Positions 33,151 through 42,360 are shown, numbered from the stretch's first letter. The stretch: 64,000 nucleotides of DNA from Hathewaya proteolytica DSM 3090 (GCF_900142225.1 NZ_FRAD01000011.1:45691-109690); one strand, 5' to 3'. Translations and numbers: made by a program. The notes: a model not told the origin generated them from the letters alone.

Positions 33151-34290
33151 TTGAATATAAAGAAAGAGATTATATTTATAACTTGTTTTTTATTGCTAAT
33201 AATTGCACTGATAATCCTTCCCACAGGATTTGAAAAACAGATATACGTAAATGCAGAAGGGGTTAAGGCAAAGGTTATTTCAGTGGACAACTCTGGGATT
33301 TATAATACAGGCATAATTAAGCAAGGAGATCAAAAATGTTTAATAGAAATTCAAAGTGGGCAGCATAAAGGTGAGAAGGTAAATGGTGTAAATCTTTTTA
33401 CGGGAAAATTGGAAATGGACAAAATATTTGTTTCAGGTGACACGGCGTGGGTGCTGCTAGAAAGGGACAAGGATAATAATATTGTTTTTGCCAATATGGT
33501 GGATCACTATAGAATTAACAAAGAAATAATATTAATAGGTATATTTGTAATGGCCATAATTACTATTTCAGGGTTTACGGGAATAAGAACATTGCTATCC
33601 TTTGCATTTGCACTTTTAACTATTTGGAAGGTTCTTATTCCATTTACCCTTAAAGGATTTAATCCTTTAATAGTTGCTTTGATCATAGGAAATTTTATAA
33701 CTATTGCCACACTAATTCTTGTGGCAGGCTTTACAAAGAAGGCCTATGCGGCTATTTTAAGTTCTATGATTTGCTCTGTAGTTACATGTGGACTTGCCAT
33801 ATGTTTTGGAAAAATGTTCAACATTCACGGTGCGGTTATGCAGTGGTCTGAATCATTGTTATACGCAGGATTTATGAAATTGGATCTTACTGCTATATTC
33901 CAGGCTGGTATCTATCTTGCATGTTCAGGTGCTATTTTGGATTTATCCATAGACATTTCTGCAGCTTTAGACGAGATTGTACTTCATAACCCTGAGATAA
34001 GGAAAAAAGACCTAATAAAATCTGGCCTTACCATTGGAAAATCAGTGGTGGGAAGCCAGACTACAACTTTGTTATTAGCTTACATGGGAAGTTATATAAC
34101 GGTGATGATGGTATACATGGCCCAAGGAACACCTATGATGAGCATACTTAATTCTAAAACTATTTCTTCAGAGATTTTGCACACTTTTGTAGGGTGTATT
34201 GGACTTGTGTTAGTATCGCCATTAACTTCTATAATATGTGGTAATTTATATTATAGAAAAAATAAAAGAGTGCATTTAGTAGGACATTAA
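33151..34290 (+). CDS. YibE/F-like membrane protein
   Basis: A 379-residue protein. One N-terminal helix, an extracellular beta-rich domain of about 100 residues (VKAKVISVDNSGIYNTG, GDTAWVLLERDKDN), then about seven membrane helices with GFTGIRTLLSFAFALLTIWK, DLSIDISAALDE and SVVGSQTTTLLLAYMGSY, all typical of the YibE/F family. The molecular function is not established. The start is TTG 33151 behind AAAGGGTG; the TTG at 33133 lies too early. Single gene between the phosphatase terminator and the tRNA. Confidence 0.85.
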   Translation: MNIKKEIIFITCFLLLIIALIILPTGFEKQIYVNAEGVKAKVISVDNSGIYNTGIIKQGDQKCLIEIQSGQHKGEKVNGVNLFTGKLEMDKIFVSGDTAWVLLERDKDNNIVFANMVDHYRINKEIILIGIFVMAIITISGFTGIRTLLSFAFALLTIWKVLIPFTLKGFNPLIVALIIGNFITIATLILVAGFTKKAYAAILSSMICSVVTCGLAICFGKMFNIHGAVMQWSESLLYAGFMKLDLTAIFQAGIYLACSGAILDLSIDISAALDEIVLHNPEIRKKDLIKSGLTIGKSVVGSQTTTLLLAYMGSYITVMMVYMAQGTPMMSILNSKTISSEILHTFVGCIGLVLVSPLTSIICGNLYYRKNKRVHLVGH

Positions 34291-34311
34291 ACCCAATAAA
34301 TACACTCTCTA

Positions 34312-34387
<76 letters not shown>

Positions 34388-34557
34388 TCATTATGTTGTT
34401 TTGTAAGACCGTAACTAACTTACTCATTTAGTATACCCCAAGGAAATAATTAATGCAAGAAACAAAATCTTGAAAAATAGGATTTAGGGTGCAGAAGGTA
34501 TCACATACTACAATATGCTAGCAAATGGTATAGGGTGCATTTTGCAAAAAAAGTCTT

Positions 34558-34593
34558 TTATTATTAGTATAATAGTATTATTATTAGTATAAT
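34558..34593 (+). repeat. Tandem duplication of a -10 region upstream of the ABC exporter
   Basis: TTATTATTAGTATAAT occurs at 34558-34573 and again at 34578-34593. Each copy ends in TATAAT, so the ABC operon may have two start sites 20 nt apart. Confidence 0.5.
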
Positions 34594-34627
34594 TCATTGT
34601 TTACTTAGTTTAATTGGAGGGGAGTAT

Positions 34628-35515
34628 ATGAGTAATGTAATAGAAATAAAGAGTCTTACAAAGGATTATGGTAATGGTAAGGGTGTTTTTGATGTTAATA
34701 TTTCAGTAGAAAAGGGAGTGGTTTATGGATTTCTAGGTCCTAATGGATCTGGTAAAACTACTACTATAAGAAATCTTATGGGCTTTATAAGGCCTGATAA
34801 GGGGCAGTGCAATATTTTTGGCATGGATTGTTATAAATATGCTGCTGAAATTCAGAAGAGTTTAGGGTATTTAGCTGGAGAAATATCGTTTTTAGATGAT
34901 CTAAATGGAACTCAGATGATGGAATTTATGGCTTCTATGAGGGGAATGAAGAATAAAAGTAGGATGAATGAATTAATTGAGTTCTTTGAGTTAGACGCAA
35001 GGGGTAAAATAAAGAAAATGTCCAAAGGTATGAAGCAGAAAATCGGTATTATATGTGCATTTATGAATGATCCCCAAGTAATACTGTTGGATGAACCTAC
35101 CAGTGGCTTGGATCCTCTTATGCAGAATAGATTTGTTGATTTAATCCTTGAGGAAAAGAGTAGGGGTAAAACCATATTTATGTCATCGCATATATTTGAG
35201 GAAATTGAGAAAACTTGCGATAAAGCAGCTATTATAAAAAATGGCAACATAGTTTCTGTAGAAGATATGAATTCCCTTATAAAGAAGAAAAAGAAATTTT
35301 ACAATGTTACTTTTAAGGATGTAAGAGAATTGGAAAAGTTTTTAAGTGAAGACGTGGAAATTATGGAGCAAAAGCAGAATGTAGTAACTGCTGTAGTAAA
35401 AGGAGATATAAATCCTTTCTTAAAAATTCTTTCAAAGTATAATATAAAGGATTTAGATGTTAAAACTCAAACCTTAGAAGAAATATTTCTTCATTATTAC
35501 GGAGGTGAAAAATAA
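34628..35515 (+). CDS. ABC transporter ATP-binding protein
   Basis: A 295-residue ATPase subunit. Walker A GPNGSGKTTT, Q-loop region YLAGEISFL, signature MSKGMKQKIGI (SKGMKQ variant of the DRI/CcmA-like drug and lantibiotic exporters), Walker B VILLDEPTSGLDP, and switch His in MSSHIFEEIE. A C-terminal extension of about 75 residues is usual for two-gene ABC-2 exporters. Its stop overlaps the start of the permease gene by one base. Substrate not predictable. GGAGGGG just before the ATG. Confidence 0.93.
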   Translation: MSNVIEIKSLTKDYGNGKGVFDVNISVEKGVVYGFLGPNGSGKTTTIRNLMGFIRPDKGQCNIFGMDCYKYAAEIQKSLGYLAGEISFLDDLNGTQMMEFMASMRGMKNKSRMNELIEFFELDARGKIKKMSKGMKQKIGIICAFMNDPQVILLDEPTSGLDPLMQNRFVDLILEEKSRGKTIFMSSHIFEEIEKTCDKAAIIKNGNIVSVEDMNSLIKKKKKFYNVTFKDVRELEKFLSEDVEIMEQKQNVVTAVVKGDINPFLKILSKYNIKDLDVKTQTLEEIFLHYYGGEK

Positions 35516-36315
35516 TGATATCTATGCCACTTTTTAAACGAAACATGATTTCAGCAGTAAAACTTATGGTTATTTTTATTGCCATACTTACCATGTATAC
35601 TGTGGTTATTATATGGATGTTCAAGCCTGAGCTTGCCAATGTTCTAGTTCAGTATAAAGAAATGATGCCAGAGTTCATGGCTGCGGTGGGTATGAATGGG
35701 AATTCAGGTACTTTAATAGAATTTATCAACACTTATTTGTATGGATTTTTAATGTTAATTGTGCCAATGATCTTTGAAATAATGATTGTAAATAAGACTA
35801 TAATGAAATATGTGGACTCTGGTTCTATGGCGTGTCTTTTATCTACTCCCAATTCAAGAAAAAAGATAATTGTAACCCAAATTGTGTCCATATTTATCAG
35901 TGTTACAATGCTAATAGCAGTTATAACTTTAATAGGAGTTATTAGTAGTGAACTTATGTTTCCTGGTAAACTAGAAATAGGTAAATACTTTAATTTGAAT
36001 TTAAGTGTATTAATATTACATTTTGTAATCAGCAGTATAGCGCTTATATCGGCTTGCTTTTTCAATGATACTAGAGGTTTTTTTGTGGTGGGAGCAGGTG
36101 TACCACTTTTATTTTACTTAATTCAGATGTTGTCCAATATGGGTGGGAAATTGGAAAATCTAAAATATTTCACATTATATACTTTATTTCCTGGAAAATA
36201 CATTATATCAAATTCCAATGGAGTATTGTGCAGTAATGTTATAATGATAACAATTGCTATTTCATTGTGTATAGCATCAATATCAGTATTTACAAAGAAA
36301 GATCTGCCATTGTAA
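35515..36315 (+). CDS. ABC-2 type permease
   Basis: A 266-residue membrane protein with six predicted helices (first at about 17-38, AVKLMVIFIAILTMYTVVII), typical of ABC-2 exporters of the two-component kind; the polar segment MDSGSMACLLSTPNSRKKII-like between helices 2 and 3 matches the family (SGSMACLLSTPNSRKKI). It pairs with the ATPase encoded immediately upstream. No regulator gene is adjacent. Confidence 0.85.
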   Translation: MISMPLFKRNMISAVKLMVIFIAILTMYTVVIIWMFKPELANVLVQYKEMMPEFMAAVGMNGNSGTLIEFINTYLYGFLMLIVPMIFEIMIVNKTIMKYVDSGSMACLLSTPNSRKKIIVTQIVSIFISVTMLIAVITLIGVISSELMFPGKLEIGKYFNLNLSVLILHFVISSIALISACFFNDTRGFFVVGAGVPLLFYLIQMLSNMGGKLENLKYFTLYTLFPGKYIISNSNGVLCSNVIMITIAISLCIASISVFTKKDLPL

Positions 36316-36368
36316 ACAAAATTGTAAATTGTAAATGGTTAAATTACTTAAATTGTCTTAAAAATTCA

Positions 36369-36397
36369 TTGACTAAACTTTTTTCCAATGATATACT
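36369..36397 (+). promoter_or_regulatory. Sigma-A promoter of the rubrerythrin gene
   Basis: TTGACT at 36369-36374, 17-base spacer, TATACT at 36392-36397. It implies a leader of about 90 nt that contains a small hairpin CCCTTTTATAGAAGGG (36444-36459). I see no clear PerR box. Confidence 0.65.
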
Positions 36398-36495
36398 CAC
36401 ATTAACGGTTATTCGAACTTTGAATAATAATATATATACATAGCCCTTTTATAGAAGGGTATGTAAATAGTGTGTTAACGGAGGGAGAAGAAGAA

Positions 36496-37029
36496 ATGGA
36501 TATCAAAGGAACAAAAACAGAAAAGAACTTAATGGCGGCATTTGCAGGGGAATCTCAAGCTAGAAACAAATATAATTATTTCGCATCTGTAGCAAAAAAA
36601 GAAGGCTATGAGCAAATAGCATCAATCTTTGAGGCAACTGCAAACAATGAAAAAGAACATGCTAAGCTTTGGTTCAAAGCATTAGGAGAACTAAAAGATA
36701 CTGCTTCAAATCTTGCAGCAGCTGCTGATGGTGAAAACTACGAGTGGACTGATATGTATGAAAATTTTGCAAGGGAAGCTGAAGAAGAAGGATTCACTGC
36801 ATTGGCAAAACAGTTTAGAGATGTTGCTGAAATTGAAAAGTCACATGAAAAGCGTTATAGAGCTTTATTGAATAACATAGAAATGAAGGCTGTTTTTGAA
36901 AAGAGTGAAGAGACTATGTGGGAGTGCAGAAATTGTGGTCACCTTGTAATGGGCAAAAAAGCACCAGAAGTATGTCCTGTATGCAACCATCCACAGAGCT
37001 ATTTTGAAGTAAGAAAAGAAAATTACTAA
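36496..37029 (+). CDS. rbr: Rubrerythrin
   Basis: A 177-residue peroxide reductase. The four-helix bundle carries the two-iron-site motifs (LMAAFAGESQARNKY, NNEKEHAKLW, FAREAEEEGF, EIEKSHEKRY), and the C-terminal rubredoxin domain has the Fe(Cys)4 pairs ECRNCGHLVMG and CPVCNHP. It reduces hydrogen peroxide in anaerobes using electrons from rubredoxin or NADH-dependent reductases. The start is ATG 36496 with GGAGGGAG before it; an upstream ATG at 36472 precedes the ribosome binding site. Own promoter and terminator. Confidence 0.97.
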   Translation: MDIKGTKTEKNLMAAFAGESQARNKYNYFASVAKKEGYEQIASIFEATANNEKEHAKLWFKALGELKDTASNLAAAADGENYEWTDMYENFAREAEEEGFTALAKQFRDVAEIEKSHEKRYRALLNNIEMKAVFEKSEETMWECRNCGHLVMGKKAPEVCPVCNHPQSYFEVRKENY

Positions 37030-37048
37030 AGTAAGTTTAATTAATTAG

Positions 37049-37081
37049 AGGGTTATTTGCTTAGCAAATAACCCTTTCTTT
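37049..37081. terminator. Bidirectional terminator between rbr and the permease gene
   Basis: Perfect 12-bp stem AGGGTTATTTGC / GCAAATAACCCT with loop TTA and T-rich tail. Confidence 0.92.
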
Positions 37082-38252
37082 ATATTATTTCTACCAAATA
37101 CAATACTAGGATAAATAAAGCGTTAAGAATAGTAAAGCTTATTATATAATTCTTCACATCCTGTGGATTGTGTTTTTTAAATTCGGTAAAGGTTATTAAA
37201 CTAGCTAAAGATGCAATAAGTGTTCCACAACCACCGATGTTCACCGCAGGCAGTAGGCTAGCATAGTCATTGGTGAAGTGTGATAGTAGAACTGCACTAG
37301 GTACATTGCTGATGAACTGGCAAGATAGTATGCCAAATAGCAGTGTATTCATAGGCAGAACTCTGGAAAAAAAAGAACTTACTGCGGGAATCCTAGCCAT
37401 GTTACCACTAAAAATAAAGAAGGCACAAAAGGTTCCCAAAAGTGGATAATTCACTTCTGTAATAGAGTTTTTATCTAATATAAACAAAATCAATGTGATT
37501 ACTATGGTTCCTAAAACATATGGTATTACTCGAAATACAATTAAAATACTACAAATAAATAAAACTGAGTAAATCAAGGTCCTGCCCTTGTCTAAAGAAT
37601 AAGTTATATCTTTTTTTAAGGAAAGGGGGGTTGGTTTTACAAAGCAGCACACAATTATTATTAGTATGGTAGATGCAATAAATGAGGGAAGCATAATTTT
37701 AGTGAATTCTAATGTTCCAATATTGTAATATGAATATAAATACAGGTTTTGTGGGTTGCCGAAAGCTGTTACCATTCCACCTAGATTGGCAGCGATGTTT
37801 TGCATTATAAATGTAAAGGCCATAGCTTGCCTATTATCAGTGCTATTTAGTACATAATAGCCTAGTGGTAAGAAGGTTAATAGTGCCATGTCGTTTGCGA
37901 GAAGCATGGAGCCAATGAAGGTAATAAAAACCAGCCCTAAAGTAGCTTTTCTAAGGTTGCCAAGCTTAAGCACAATATTTTTGCTTATTATTTCAAATAA
38001 ATGAATATGGGAAAAGGCAGATACCACAGCCAAGGTGCAGAATAAAGTGGCCAAAGTTCTCCAATTAAAATAATCTATGTATTGGCTATCTACGGGAACA
38101 AATGCACAGGTTATAAGCATAGCAATTAGAGCAATTGTAAAAACCAATTGCTTTTTTGCCAGTAATATTGTTTTAAAAAAAATATTTTTGTTGTTGATAA
38201 TTGCTACATTGCAGGTTAGGTTGTCTTTAACTTTATATGATGTACTCTTCAT
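37080..38252 (-). CDS. Anion permease, ArsB/NhaD-citrate (ion transporter) superfamily
   Basis: A 390-residue membrane protein with about 10-11 helices. Superfamily motifs include GSMLLANDMALLTFLPLG and NLGGMVTAFGNPQNLYLYSY (the first hairpin-loop signature) and QFISNVPSAVLLSHF (the second). These proteins exchange organic or inorganic anions against protons or sodium; the substrate is not clear. The start is set at 38252, where AAAGGAAG precedes the ATG; the open frame extends upstream to 38327 without a ribosome binding site. It is convergent with rbr and divergent from the acyl-AMP ligase gene. Confidence 0.82.
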   Translation of the reverse strand: MKSTSYKVKDNLTCNVAIINNKNIFFKTILLAKKQLVFTIALIAMLITCAFVPVDSQYIDYFNWRTLATLFCTLAVVSAFSHIHLFEIISKNIVLKLGNLRKATLGLVFITFIGSMLLANDMALLTFLPLGYYVLNSTDNRQAMAFTFIMQNIAANLGGMVTAFGNPQNLYLYSYYNIGTLEFTKIMLPSFIASTILIIIVCCFVKPTPLSLKKDITYSLDKGRTLIYSVLFICSILIVFRVIPYVLGTIVITLILFILDKNSITEVNYPLLGTFCAFFIFSGNMARIPAVSSFFSRVLPMNTLLFGILSCQFISNVPSAVLLSHFTNDYASLLPAVNIGGCGTLIASLASLITFTEFKKHNPQDVKNYIISFTILNALFILVLYLVEII

Positions 38253-38300
38253 AGAACTATCTTCCTTTAAAATGTGTGATCTTATAATATCCAACATAGA

Positions 38301-38328
38301 TTGTATCAGAACTAATAAAAAATACAAT
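38301..38328 (+). promoter_or_regulatory. Candidate promoter of the acyl-AMP ligase operon
   Basis: TTGTAT at 38301-38306, 16-base spacer, TACAAT at 38323-38328, in the divergent intergenic region. Transcription would start near 38335. Confidence 0.45.
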
Positions 38329-38380
38329 ATTAAATTGTAAAATAAGCTATTTTATATGGGTGGTTGGTACAAAAGATAAG

Positions 38381-38413
38381 GTCATATCATAATATTAAAT
38401 GATATGACTTTTT
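38381..38413 (+). terminator. Terminator-like hairpin inside the leader (attenuator candidate)
   Basis: Perfect 10-bp stem GTCATATCAT / ATGATATGAC followed by TTTTT, only 15 nt before the GTG start of the ligase gene. Since the region lies between divergent genes there is no upstream gene on this strand to terminate, so it should act on the operon's own leader. Confidence 0.6.
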
Positions 38414-38427
38414 GTGGAGGTCTTTGA

Positions 38428-40044
38428 GTGAAAGTTAAATCCTCTTGTAAAGAAATTTTGTTAAATAAAAAAACTATAAAAAGTCTCATAAGTTGTAGAT
38501 ATAGAGACAGTAAAAGCAGTGTAGTTTTTAAATTTATGAAAGCAGGTAGAATTAAAGAAATTACTTATGGAGAGTTAAAAGAAGATATAGATAGGCTTGG
38601 TACAGAGTGGCAAAGCATGAATTTAATAAACTGTAATATAGCTATAATTGGACTCAACAGTTATGAATGGATACTTTCTTATTTTACCATAGTTTGCGGA
38701 AACAATGTGGCTGTCCCATTGGACAGGGAAGCCTCAAGGGATGATGTGCTGAGAATAATAAATGAAACAAAATGCAGGGCTATAATATATGATAATAACT
38801 ACTTGGATATGATACATTACATTAAAAGAAAAAGCGGAACTATAAAGCATTATTTTAGCATGTGTGATTTAGAGAAACTCATTAGCCATGGAAGAACACT
38901 AGTTGAATCAGGTGAAAAAGGGTATATTAACATAAAGGATAGCGAGGAAAACCTTGCTGAAATTGTATATACATCAGGAACTTCTGGTAAAAGTAAAGGT
39001 GTAATGTTAACTAATAAAAATCTTATGGTGGGAGCTATATCGGCTTGTGAACACGTTAAGTATTCAGGTACTTGTATGTTAATACTGCCCCTACACCACA
39101 CATTTCCAATGGCAGCTAGTATATTGGTACCTATGATTGAAAGACAGAGCATTTATATAAATTCTAGCTTAAAAGAACTGTACAGGGACATGATGGTTGG
39201 AAAACCTGATAGTATAGCTGTTGTTCCTTTGTTTTTGGAAAACATGAGTAGAAAAATATGGTGGACAATTGAAGGAGGGAATAAGAGTAAACGCATTAAT
39301 ACAGCTATAGATATCAGCAATTTTCTCATGAAGTTTAACTTAGACTTTAGAAGGAAAATATTTAAAAAAATTATAGATTCTTTTGGCGGAAATTTAAAAA
39401 TAATAGTTTGTGGAGGGGCCATGCTGCCAACAAAGTATATAAGGGAATTTAGAAATTTTGGAATAACAGTTTTAAATGGATATGGAATTACAGAGTGTTC
39501 TCCAGTTGTATCAGCTAGTAGCAATGACAATTACAGAGATGGCAGTGTGGGACAGCCTATTTCAGCTTGTACTGTAAAAATATCTCCGGAAGGTGAAATA
39601 CTTGTTAAGGGTGATATTGTAATGCAGGGGTATTATAATAACCAATCTGAAACTGAAAAAGTTTTTGATGGTCAATGGTTTAAAACTGGTGATGTAGGTT
39701 ATCTAGATAAAGATTCCTTCCTTTATATAACAGGAAGAATGAAAAACATAATAATTTTAGCCAATGGTAAGAACGTATCCCCAGAGGAAATAGAAATGGA
39801 AATTTTAAAACTACAGGGAATAAAGGAGGTTGTTGTTTTTGGAGAGGGTGGAAAACTAAAGGCAGAGATATACCCTGATTATGACTATATTGATAAGAAT
39901 CACATTTTTGATATTAAGGCATATATTAAAAATGTAATAGATGTTTTTAATTCTTCCATGCCTGGGTACAAAAAAATAAATGGAATTAAGATAAGGAAGG
40001 AAGAGTTTTTAAAGACAACTACGAGAAAAATAAAACGATATTGA
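38428..40044 (+). CDS. Acyl-AMP ligase (AMP-binding enzyme, ANL superfamily)
   Basis: A 538-residue adenylating enzyme. Motifs: the P-loop YTSGTSGKSKGVMLTNKN, LPLHHTFPM, NGYGITECSPVVS, FKTGDVGYLDKDSF and, near the C terminus, GKNVSPEEIEMEI; the catalytic C-terminal Lys is probably in TTTRKIKRY. It activates a carboxylic acid with ATP. Its partner is most likely the acyl carrier protein encoded 17 nt downstream rather than free CoA. Starts with GTG behind GGAGG at 38416-38420, after an attenuator-like hairpin. Substrate chain unknown; a fatty acid is the default guess. No synthase, reductase or phosphopantetheinyl transferase genes are next to it. Confidence 0.88.
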   Translation: MKVKSSCKEILLNKKTIKSLISCRYRDSKSSVVFKFMKAGRIKEITYGELKEDIDRLGTEWQSMNLINCNIAIIGLNSYEWILSYFTIVCGNNVAVPLDREASRDDVLRIINETKCRAIIYDNNYLDMIHYIKRKSGTIKHYFSMCDLEKLISHGRTLVESGEKGYINIKDSEENLAEIVYTSGTSGKSKGVMLTNKNLMVGAISACEHVKYSGTCMLILPLHHTFPMAASILVPMIERQSIYINSSLKELYRDMMVGKPDSIAVVPLFLENMSRKIWWTIEGGNKSKRINTAIDISNFLMKFNLDFRRKIFKKIIDSFGGNLKIIVCGGAMLPTKYIREFRNFGITVLNGYGITECSPVVSASSNDNYRDGSVGQPISACTVKISPEGEILVKGDIVMQGYYNNQSETEKVFDGQWFKTGDVGYLDKDSFLYITGRMKNIIILANGKNVSPEEIEMEILKLQGIKEVVVFGEGGKLKAEIYPDYDYIDKNHIFDIKAYIKNVIDVFNSSMPGYKKINGIKIRKEEFLKTTTRKIKRY

Positions 40045-40061
40045 TTTTTAGGAAGTGCCTT

Positions 40062-40301
40062 ATGGAGAAAATAGTATATAGAATAGTAAATGAATTTGCT
40101 GAAATAGGAGTAGGAAATATAAAGCGAAACACACAACTTGTGGCTGATTTAGGACTTAGTTCTCTTGATATAGTTGAGATAGTCATGAGGTTGGAAGAGA
40201 GTTTTAATATAAAGATATCAGATAAACAGATAAGTAAGTTCAGAACAGTTGGAGACATAGCAGATTATATGAAGTCGCTAAATTTAAAATATAGGTTTTA
40301 G
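40062..40301 (+). CDS. Acyl carrier protein, dedicated
   Basis: A 79-residue four-helix carrier protein. The phosphopantetheine site is LGLSSLDIVEIVM, in which the Ser before Leu-Asp is the attachment residue; the usual Asp before it (DSL) is replaced by Ser, as in several non-fatty-acid carrier proteins. The rest (LEESFNIKISDKQ, TVGDIADYM) fits the family. The start is ATG 40062 with AGGAAG before it; an earlier frame start at 40041 lies directly behind the ligase stop. It forms a two-gene operon with the ligase. Confidence 0.88.
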   Translation: MEKIVYRIVNEFAEIGVGNIKRNTQLVADLGLSSLDIVEIVMRLEESFNIKISDKQISKFRTVGDIADYMKSLNLKYRF

Positions 40302-40329
40302 GATAGATGCTTTGAAAAATATATTGATA

Positions 40330-40379
40330 AAATGCTCTTTAGTAGAATTTTAAAATAAATTCACTAGAGAGCATTTTTG
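40330..40379. terminator. Bidirectional terminator between the carrier protein gene and greA
   Basis: Long stem starting AAATGCTCT and ending AGAGCATTT, with internal mismatches, followed by TTTT. Confidence 0.8.
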
Positions 40380-40388
40380 TTTCAAATA

Positions 40389-40856
40389 TCATTCTAAAAT
40401 ATCTAAGACTTCAACTTCATATTCACCGCAGGGTGCATGGACCGTTACAATGTCATTTTTTTGCGAACCCATAAGAGCTTTACCTAAATCTGATTCTATA
40501 CTTATATTCATTTTTTCAGCATCGGAATCTATGGTAGTTACTAAGGTTATGATCTCTTCAAAGTCATCTTCAAGAAATTTAATTTTAGCCTTAGTGTTTA
40601 TACCTAGTTTTGACTTATCTAAGTTTACATTGTCTATAACCTCTGCAGTTGAAATCATGGTGAGAAGGTACTGGATTCTGTTATCGTTCTCGCGGTAGTT
40701 TGCACAAGCTTCTTTGTACTCTGCATTTTCAGATCTATCCCCGTGAGCGGCAGCTATCATTTTTTCTTTTGCAATTTGACCTCGTTTTACCGTAAGCCTA
40801 TACTCAAGCTCTTCTCTAAGCTTATTGATGTTTTCCTCAGTTAAAACATTGTGCAT
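40389..40856 (-). CDS. greA: Transcription elongation factor GreA
   Basis: A 155-residue factor that rescues backtracked RNA polymerase by stimulating transcript cleavage. The N-terminal coiled coil carries LTEENINKLREELEYRLTVKRG and GDRSENAEYKEACANYREND, the acidic tip loop motif; the C-terminal domain has ITLVTTIDSDAEKMNISIES and GKALMGSQKNDIV. GGAGGC lies before the ATG. Clostridia usually carry one greA near lysS; this isolated copy may be a second paralogue. Confidence 0.95.
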   Translation of the reverse strand: MHNVLTEENINKLREELEYRLTVKRGQIAKEKMIAAAHGDRSENAEYKEACANYRENDNRIQYLLTMISTAEVIDNVNLDKSKLGINTKAKIKFLEDDFEEIITLVTTIDSDAEKMNISIESDLGKALMGSQKNDIVTVHAPCGEYEVEVLDILE

Positions 40857-40913
40857 GGCAGCCTCCTTAACTATATAGCAAATTCACAAATTATTTGTTT
40901 ATGATTAGTGGGT

Positions 40914-40954
40914 TTATGTTATACTATAATATACATTATAGTATTATAACATAA
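40914..40954. promoter_or_regulatory. Large inverted repeat in the greA-MATE divergent promoter region
   Basis: TTATGTTAT-ACTATAAT at 40914-40930 faces ATTATAGT-ATT-ATAACATAA at 40935-40954, nearly perfect apart from a 3-nt insert. A TATAAT-type -10 box can be read on either strand inside it, so it is an operator, a pair of face-to-face promoters, or both. Confidence 0.5.
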
Positions 40955-40977
40955 ATTACTTGGGAGTTTACTAAATT

Positions 40978-42360
40978 ATGAAAACATCAAAATATTTCGG
41001 AGACAAAAATTTTTACAAAATGGTTTTTGCTATAGCTGTTCCTATAATGGTTCAAAATGGAATAACTAATTTTGTCAGTTTACTAGACAACATAATGGTA
41101 GGTCAGATTGGGACAGATCCTATGTCTGGGGTTGCTATAGTAAATCAATTACTATTCGTTTTCTACCTTTGTATTTTTGGAGCGATTTCTGGAGCTGGAA
41201 TCTTTGGAGCTCAGTATGCCGGAAAAGAAAATCACCAAGGGTTGAAGGAAACCTTGCGATTTAAACTTATAATATGCACTGTGATTTCCGCCTTAGGGAT
41301 GCTATTCTTTATTTTATTCAGCACGCAACTTATAGGACTTTTCTTACATGAGGGAAGTGTTACAGGGGATATTTCAGCCACATTAAATTATGGAAAGGAA
41401 TACTTGTTTATAATGACCATGGGACTTGTTCCCTTTGGGATAACGCAATCCTATGCCAGCACCTTAAGAGAGAAAGGCGAAACTATTTTGCCTATGAAGG
41501 CTGGAGTGGCAGCGGTGTTTGTAAATTTAATTTTAAATTATCTTTTTATATTTGGAAAGTTTGGATTCCCAGAGCTCGGTGTAAATGGGGCAGCTGCAGC
41601 TACAGTGGTGTCAAGGTTTGTAGAATGTTTTATTGTGGTAGCTTGGACACATAGTCACAAAGAAATTAATAAATTTGCTTGTGGCCTATATAAAAAATTT
41701 CATGTATCAGCAAATCTAATTAAGCAGATAATAATAAAAGGCTCACCTCTTATGTTAAATGAAGTATTGTGGGCAGCAGGTATGACAACTCTTATACAGT
41801 GTTATTCTAATAAAGGTCTCGCCGTGGTAGGAGGTCTGAATATAGCCTCTACAATATCTAATTTGTTCAGTGTAGTATACATTTCACTAGGTAGCGCAAT
41901 TTCCATTATAATTGGTCAGCTTTTAGGTGCTGCCAAAATGAAGGAAGCAAAGGATACAGATACAAAACTAATTGTTTTTTCTGTTGTTATGTGCGCTATT
42001 TTAGGTGTATTCCTTATGGTTATTGCACCAGCGTTTCCCTTGCTTTATAACACCACTGATGAGGTTAAAACACTTGCAACTGACTTCATAATAATACTTG
42101 GCTTAAACATGCCAATACAAGCATTTATGAATGCTACTTATTTTACCATGAGGTCAGGGGGGAAAACTGTAATAACATTTTTATTTGATAGTGTGTTTGT
42201 GTGGGCTGTAAATATACCTTGTGCTTTTATCCTTGTAAACTATACAAATATGAATATTGTGTTAATCTATCTTATTTGTCAACTTGTTGATATAATAAAA
42301 TGTGTAATCGGTTACACACTAGTAAAAAAAGATGCGTGGATTAACAATCTAACAATTTAA
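40978..42360 (+). CDS. MATE family efflux transporter
   Basis: A 460-residue transporter with 12 membrane helices. The N-terminal half has MVFAIAVPIMVQNGITNFVSLLDNIMVG, the usual opening of MATE (NorM/DinF) exporters, and the second half repeats the pattern with GSPLMLNEVLWAAGMT. They expel organic cations or drugs with sodium or proton influx. GGGAG lies upstream of the ATG. Followed 28 nt later by the dehydrogenase gene; the two may be co-transcribed from the palindromic region in front. Confidence 0.92.
   Translation: MKTSKYFGDKNFYKMVFAIAVPIMVQNGITNFVSLLDNIMVGQIGTDPMSGVAIVNQLLFVFYLCIFGAISGAGIFGAQYAGKENHQGLKETLRFKLIICTVISALGMLFFILFSTQLIGLFLHEGSVTGDISATLNYGKEYLFIMTMGLVPFGITQSYASTLREKGETILPMKAGVAAVFVNLILNYLFIFGKFGFPELGVNGAAAATVVSRFVECFIVVAWTHSHKEINKFACGLYKKFHVSANLIKQIIIKGSPLMLNEVLWAAGMTTLIQCYSNKGLAVVGGLNIASTISNLFSVVYISLGSAISIIIGQLLGAAKMKEAKDTDTKLIVFSVVMCAILGVFLMVIAPAFPLLYNTTDEVKTLATDFIIILGLNMPIQAFMNATYFTMRSGGKTVITFLFDSVFVWAVNIPCAFILVNYTNMNIVLIYLICQLVDIIKCVIGYTLVKKDAWINNLTI

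Noticed and set aside
34558..34593. CRISPR-like repeat
   Set aside because: Only two AT-rich copies with a 4-nt gap and no spacers; no cas genes in the window.
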